Shown here: one piece after another, positions 62,183 through 64,000 of the stretch
Position numbering within the stretch: position 1 is the first letter of the stretch
Layout: each line of letters starts with the position of its first letter
Origin: Paenibacillus psychroresistens
Lineage (GTDB): Bacteria; Bacillota; Bacilli; Paenibacillales; NBRC-103111
DNA length: 64,000 nt
NCBI RefSeq assembly: GCF_009728935.1
Contig: NZ_CP034235.1
Location: 1,650,001-1,714,000, forward strand
Direction: 5' to 3'
The notes under the pieces: model-generated
Database searches by the model: none
The model's input: the letters and a program-made list of their open reading frames with translations, nothing else
Told to the model about the DNA's origin: nothing
Made by a program: the position numbers and the translations under genes

Positions 62183-63729
62183 TTATTGACTTAATGAATT
62201 ACATTATGGCAAAAGGTCCGCTTGGTATGATTATGGATCACGAGGAACCTTTATCCTTATCAATTACAGCTCTTTCAAACGATGAGGCGGTTATGAACTA
62301 CCGCCAAGCGCTTGGAGGAGTTTTCTCTTTAGAAGCCGAAGTACAGAACATGCCAGGGATGAATCGAGAGCTTATGCAAGCTATCACCCGGTTGGCTAAT
62401 GATGTTAATCAAGAGAGACTTAGAGTATTAACGCCAAAGACAACCTTTCAGAATCAAGTGGATGCTTATTTGAATGGACCTGATTGCTTAACTATGATAC
62501 TAGATGAAATTCAGAAGGCAGAGCATTATATTCATTTATCCGTGATGCTTTACTTTAATGATCTGGCAGGTAACTTAATTACTGCGGCACTTCTCCAAGC
62601 ACTGGCGCGAGGTGTAGAAGTGAGAGTTATGGTGGATTACGGGGTTACAGAGTTTGGATATAGCAAAAAACCTGGTGTAGGTGATTTTTCTCATCTAGCT
62701 GATCAATTAAAAGCAGCAGGCGGGCAGGTTATCAATTGCTTTAATAGCTGCTACGAAAGCTTGGATTGGGAGAAGAAACGAGCGGAGCTACATTCACAAG
62801 GGGTTTCAGAAGGTGTCTTGTTTCTTCAGGATCTAGTCCAGGCTGCCGTTCATAATGATCTAGATGTAATCAATCATCGAAAATTTATCGTCATCGACGG
62901 AACAACTTCTATTATTGGAAGCTTGAATATCGGTGATCAGTATTTATATGACAATCCCGTTATTGTCCCTGGGGTCGATGACATTGAGAAAATAGAGTCC
63001 GCTGTCCCCTATGGCAAAGCTCAATGGCATGATGGCTGTTTCCGGATTCGTGGGGCATTTGCGCTGCCATTAAATCAATTATTTGCTTCACAATGGGTTA
63101 TTCTAAGCGATGAGGTGTTTGATCCTGAGGATGCGTTTTATAGCCCTGCAATCGATCAATCCTGTGGTAATGAAGCCTGTACCTTATTAGTGAGCTTTCC
63201 TGGAAATCCTGTAAACACGATTCGCCATTATTATGCTGATTTAATTACTTATGCAGCCGGTGAAGTTATCATCAGTAATCCATACATGTTGGATCCTGAA
63301 TTTTGGCAGGCACTGCAGGGTTTGAATGCAGCCCAGTCAAGTCGAATCACACTTTGCAATTCGATGATCATCAACGATCATCCGACGAATGAAGCTGCCG
63401 TGCGCTGCAATATGTATCAGCCTTTTGAGCAGGGAGTTGCCTTTTTTGACTACAGCAAGACCGGTAGATTCTCTCATTGGAAAGTGGCTTATGATAAAAA
63501 TTCCAGCTGTGTGTTCCACGGATCGTATAACTTGAATATACGTAGTGCATGCCATGATTTTGAAGCTGGTGTGTTAGTGAGAGGGCAGGATTTTGCCGAG
63601 AAGGTTAGGGAGCTTCTGCAAGTCGATTTGAAGCTATCCGAGCGAGTTGTAGATGGAAACGTTTTTCATAAATATCCATGGATCCACCCAAGTAATTATT
63701 TTAACGAAATGACTCGCTATTTTACTTGA
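62179..63729 (+). CDS. Phospholipase D/cardiolipin synthase-like protein
   Basis: The product is 516 residues with ATGA overlap to glgC. Two HKD motifs: HRKFIVIDG (about residue 236) with IIGSLNIGD, and HWKVAYDKN (about 437) with [12 protein letters not shown]. No N-terminal membrane segments, unlike most cardiolipin synthases. It may be a soluble or peripheral PLD-family transferase or hydrolase. Coupling with glgC is unusual. Confidence 0.85.
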   Translation: MIIDLMNYIMAKGPLGMIMDHEEPLSLSITALSNDEAVMNYRQALGGVFSLEAEVQNMPGMNRELMQAITRLANDVNQERLRVLTPKTTFQNQVDAYLNGPDCLTMILDEIQKAEHYIHLSVMLYFNDLAGNLITAALLQALARGVEVRVMVDYGVTEFGYSKKPGVGDFSHLADQLKAAGGQVINCFNSCYESLDWEKKRAELHSQGVSEGVLFLQDLVQAAVHNDLDVINHRKFIVIDGTTSIIGSLNIGDQYLYDNPVIVPGVDDIEKIESAVPYGKAQWHDGCFRIRGAFALPLNQLFASQWVILSDEVFDPEDAFYSPAIDQSCGNEACTLLVSFPGNPVNTIRHYYADLITYAAGEVIISNPYMLDPEFWQALQGLNAAQSSRITLCNSMIINDHPTNEAAVRCNMYQPFEQGVAFFDYSKTGRFSHWKVAYDKNSSCVFHGSYNLNIRSACHDFEAGVLVRGQDFAEKVRELLQVDLKLSERVVDGNVFHKYPWIHPSNYFNEMTRYFT

Positions 63730-63806
63730 TACCTGTTTCAATCTCCTGAAAATGGTTTATACCATTAATAATTAGGTCACCCAATTCGAGAAGGATGGTG
63801 TTCACA

Positions 63807-63959
63807 ATGGAAGGTAAAGAAATGGAAAAGTTTATGGTATGGTTAGGGAATAATAAAAGAAGTAATGCAAAGCTGCACACGTTAGTAATGGACTTTCTTA
63901 AGATGGAGAAAAAAAGTGAAGATGAGCTAGTTGAGTGGGGAATAGTCAAAGCGCAATAA
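63807..63959 (+). CDS. Small hypothetical protein, 50 residues
   Basis: ATG 63807 has AAGGATGG upstream. The product (MEGKEMEKFMVWLGNNKRSN, AKLHTLVMDFLKMEKKSEDE, then LVEWGIVKAQ) is charged and helical. Family unknown. Codon pattern looks coding and the frame runs to TAA 63957-63959. Confidence 0.5.
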   Translation: MEGKEMEKFMVWLGNNKRSNAKLHTLVMDFLKMEKKSEDELVEWGIVKAQ

Positions 63960-64000
63960 TAGGACGGTATTACATAGAGATAAAGATTAACATTTAGGGG

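Overview
The window looks like chromosomal DNA of a Paenibacillus-type member of the Bacillota. This is inferred from AGGAGG-type ribosome binding sites throughout, a YesM/YesN-type two-component pair, a giant S-layer-homology (SLH) surface protein, a YheC/D (spore-associated ATP-grasp) remnant, and a lipoprotein-based ABC importer that has no ATPase of its own. No sequence search was possible, so family names rest on motifs, lengths and gene context.

Layout. Bases 1-2277 are the end of an rRNA operon: the 3' part of 23S, then 5S, then initiator tRNA-Met. A dispersed AT-rich repeat follows (2428-2705). Bases 2738-8675 hold a minus-strand operon of a 1537-residue double-length P-type ATPase and two small proteins, divergent from two more small membrane proteins. 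After a small HTH/coiled-coil protein comes a 1993-residue SLH-anchored protein with an internal duplication of about 1.77 kb (9466-15447). Bases 15665-20053 carry a lipoprotein, a GNAT acyltransferase plus lysophospholipid-acyltransferase pair (ornithine-lipid-like logic), a diacylglycerol glucosyltransferase-like enzyme and a YfhP/YdjM-type membrane hydrolase.

Bases 20158-28401 form a LacI-regulated operon: a two-gene (split) CehA/McbA-type PHP hydrolase, a glycerophosphodiesterase, the LacI regulator, a four-gene ABC importer and an unknown protein. Two nearly identical operators lie before the first gene and after lacI. Bases 28529-42896 are a carbon-phosphorus lyase region: a hexapeptide transferase, phnF, phnG-phnK, a 51-bp tandem array of 16 units, phnL, a TIM-barrel isomerase-like gene, phnM, a PHP cyclic-phosphodiesterase candidate, and the phnDCEE phosphonate importer. 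No phnP or phnN is visible; the PHP enzyme probably replaces PhnP.

Bases 43224-45877 hold a Crp-family regulator with a small nonsense-interrupted frame upstream, an SDR oxidoreductase and a DUF421 membrane protein. Bases 45964-59852 are a saccharide utilisation locus: RraA-like, alcohol dehydrogenase, PIG-L deacetylase, enolase-superfamily dehydratase, amidohydrolase, a secreted beta-helix lyase, YesN/YesM-type regulators, and a CUT1-type binding protein with two permeases. The catabolic operon and the ABC operon share an almost identical promoter-proximal element made of two 20-bp direct repeats at the same distance from a TATATT -10 box, so they are probably co-activated by the YesN-type regulator. 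The window ends with a DUF1328 protein, a TrkA-C membrane protein, a glgC/phospholipase-D gene pair and a 50-codon ORF.

The most unusual items are the 51-bp hairpin-bearing array inside the phn operon, the giant P-type ATPase with four small partner proteins, and the shared tandem-repeat activator element.
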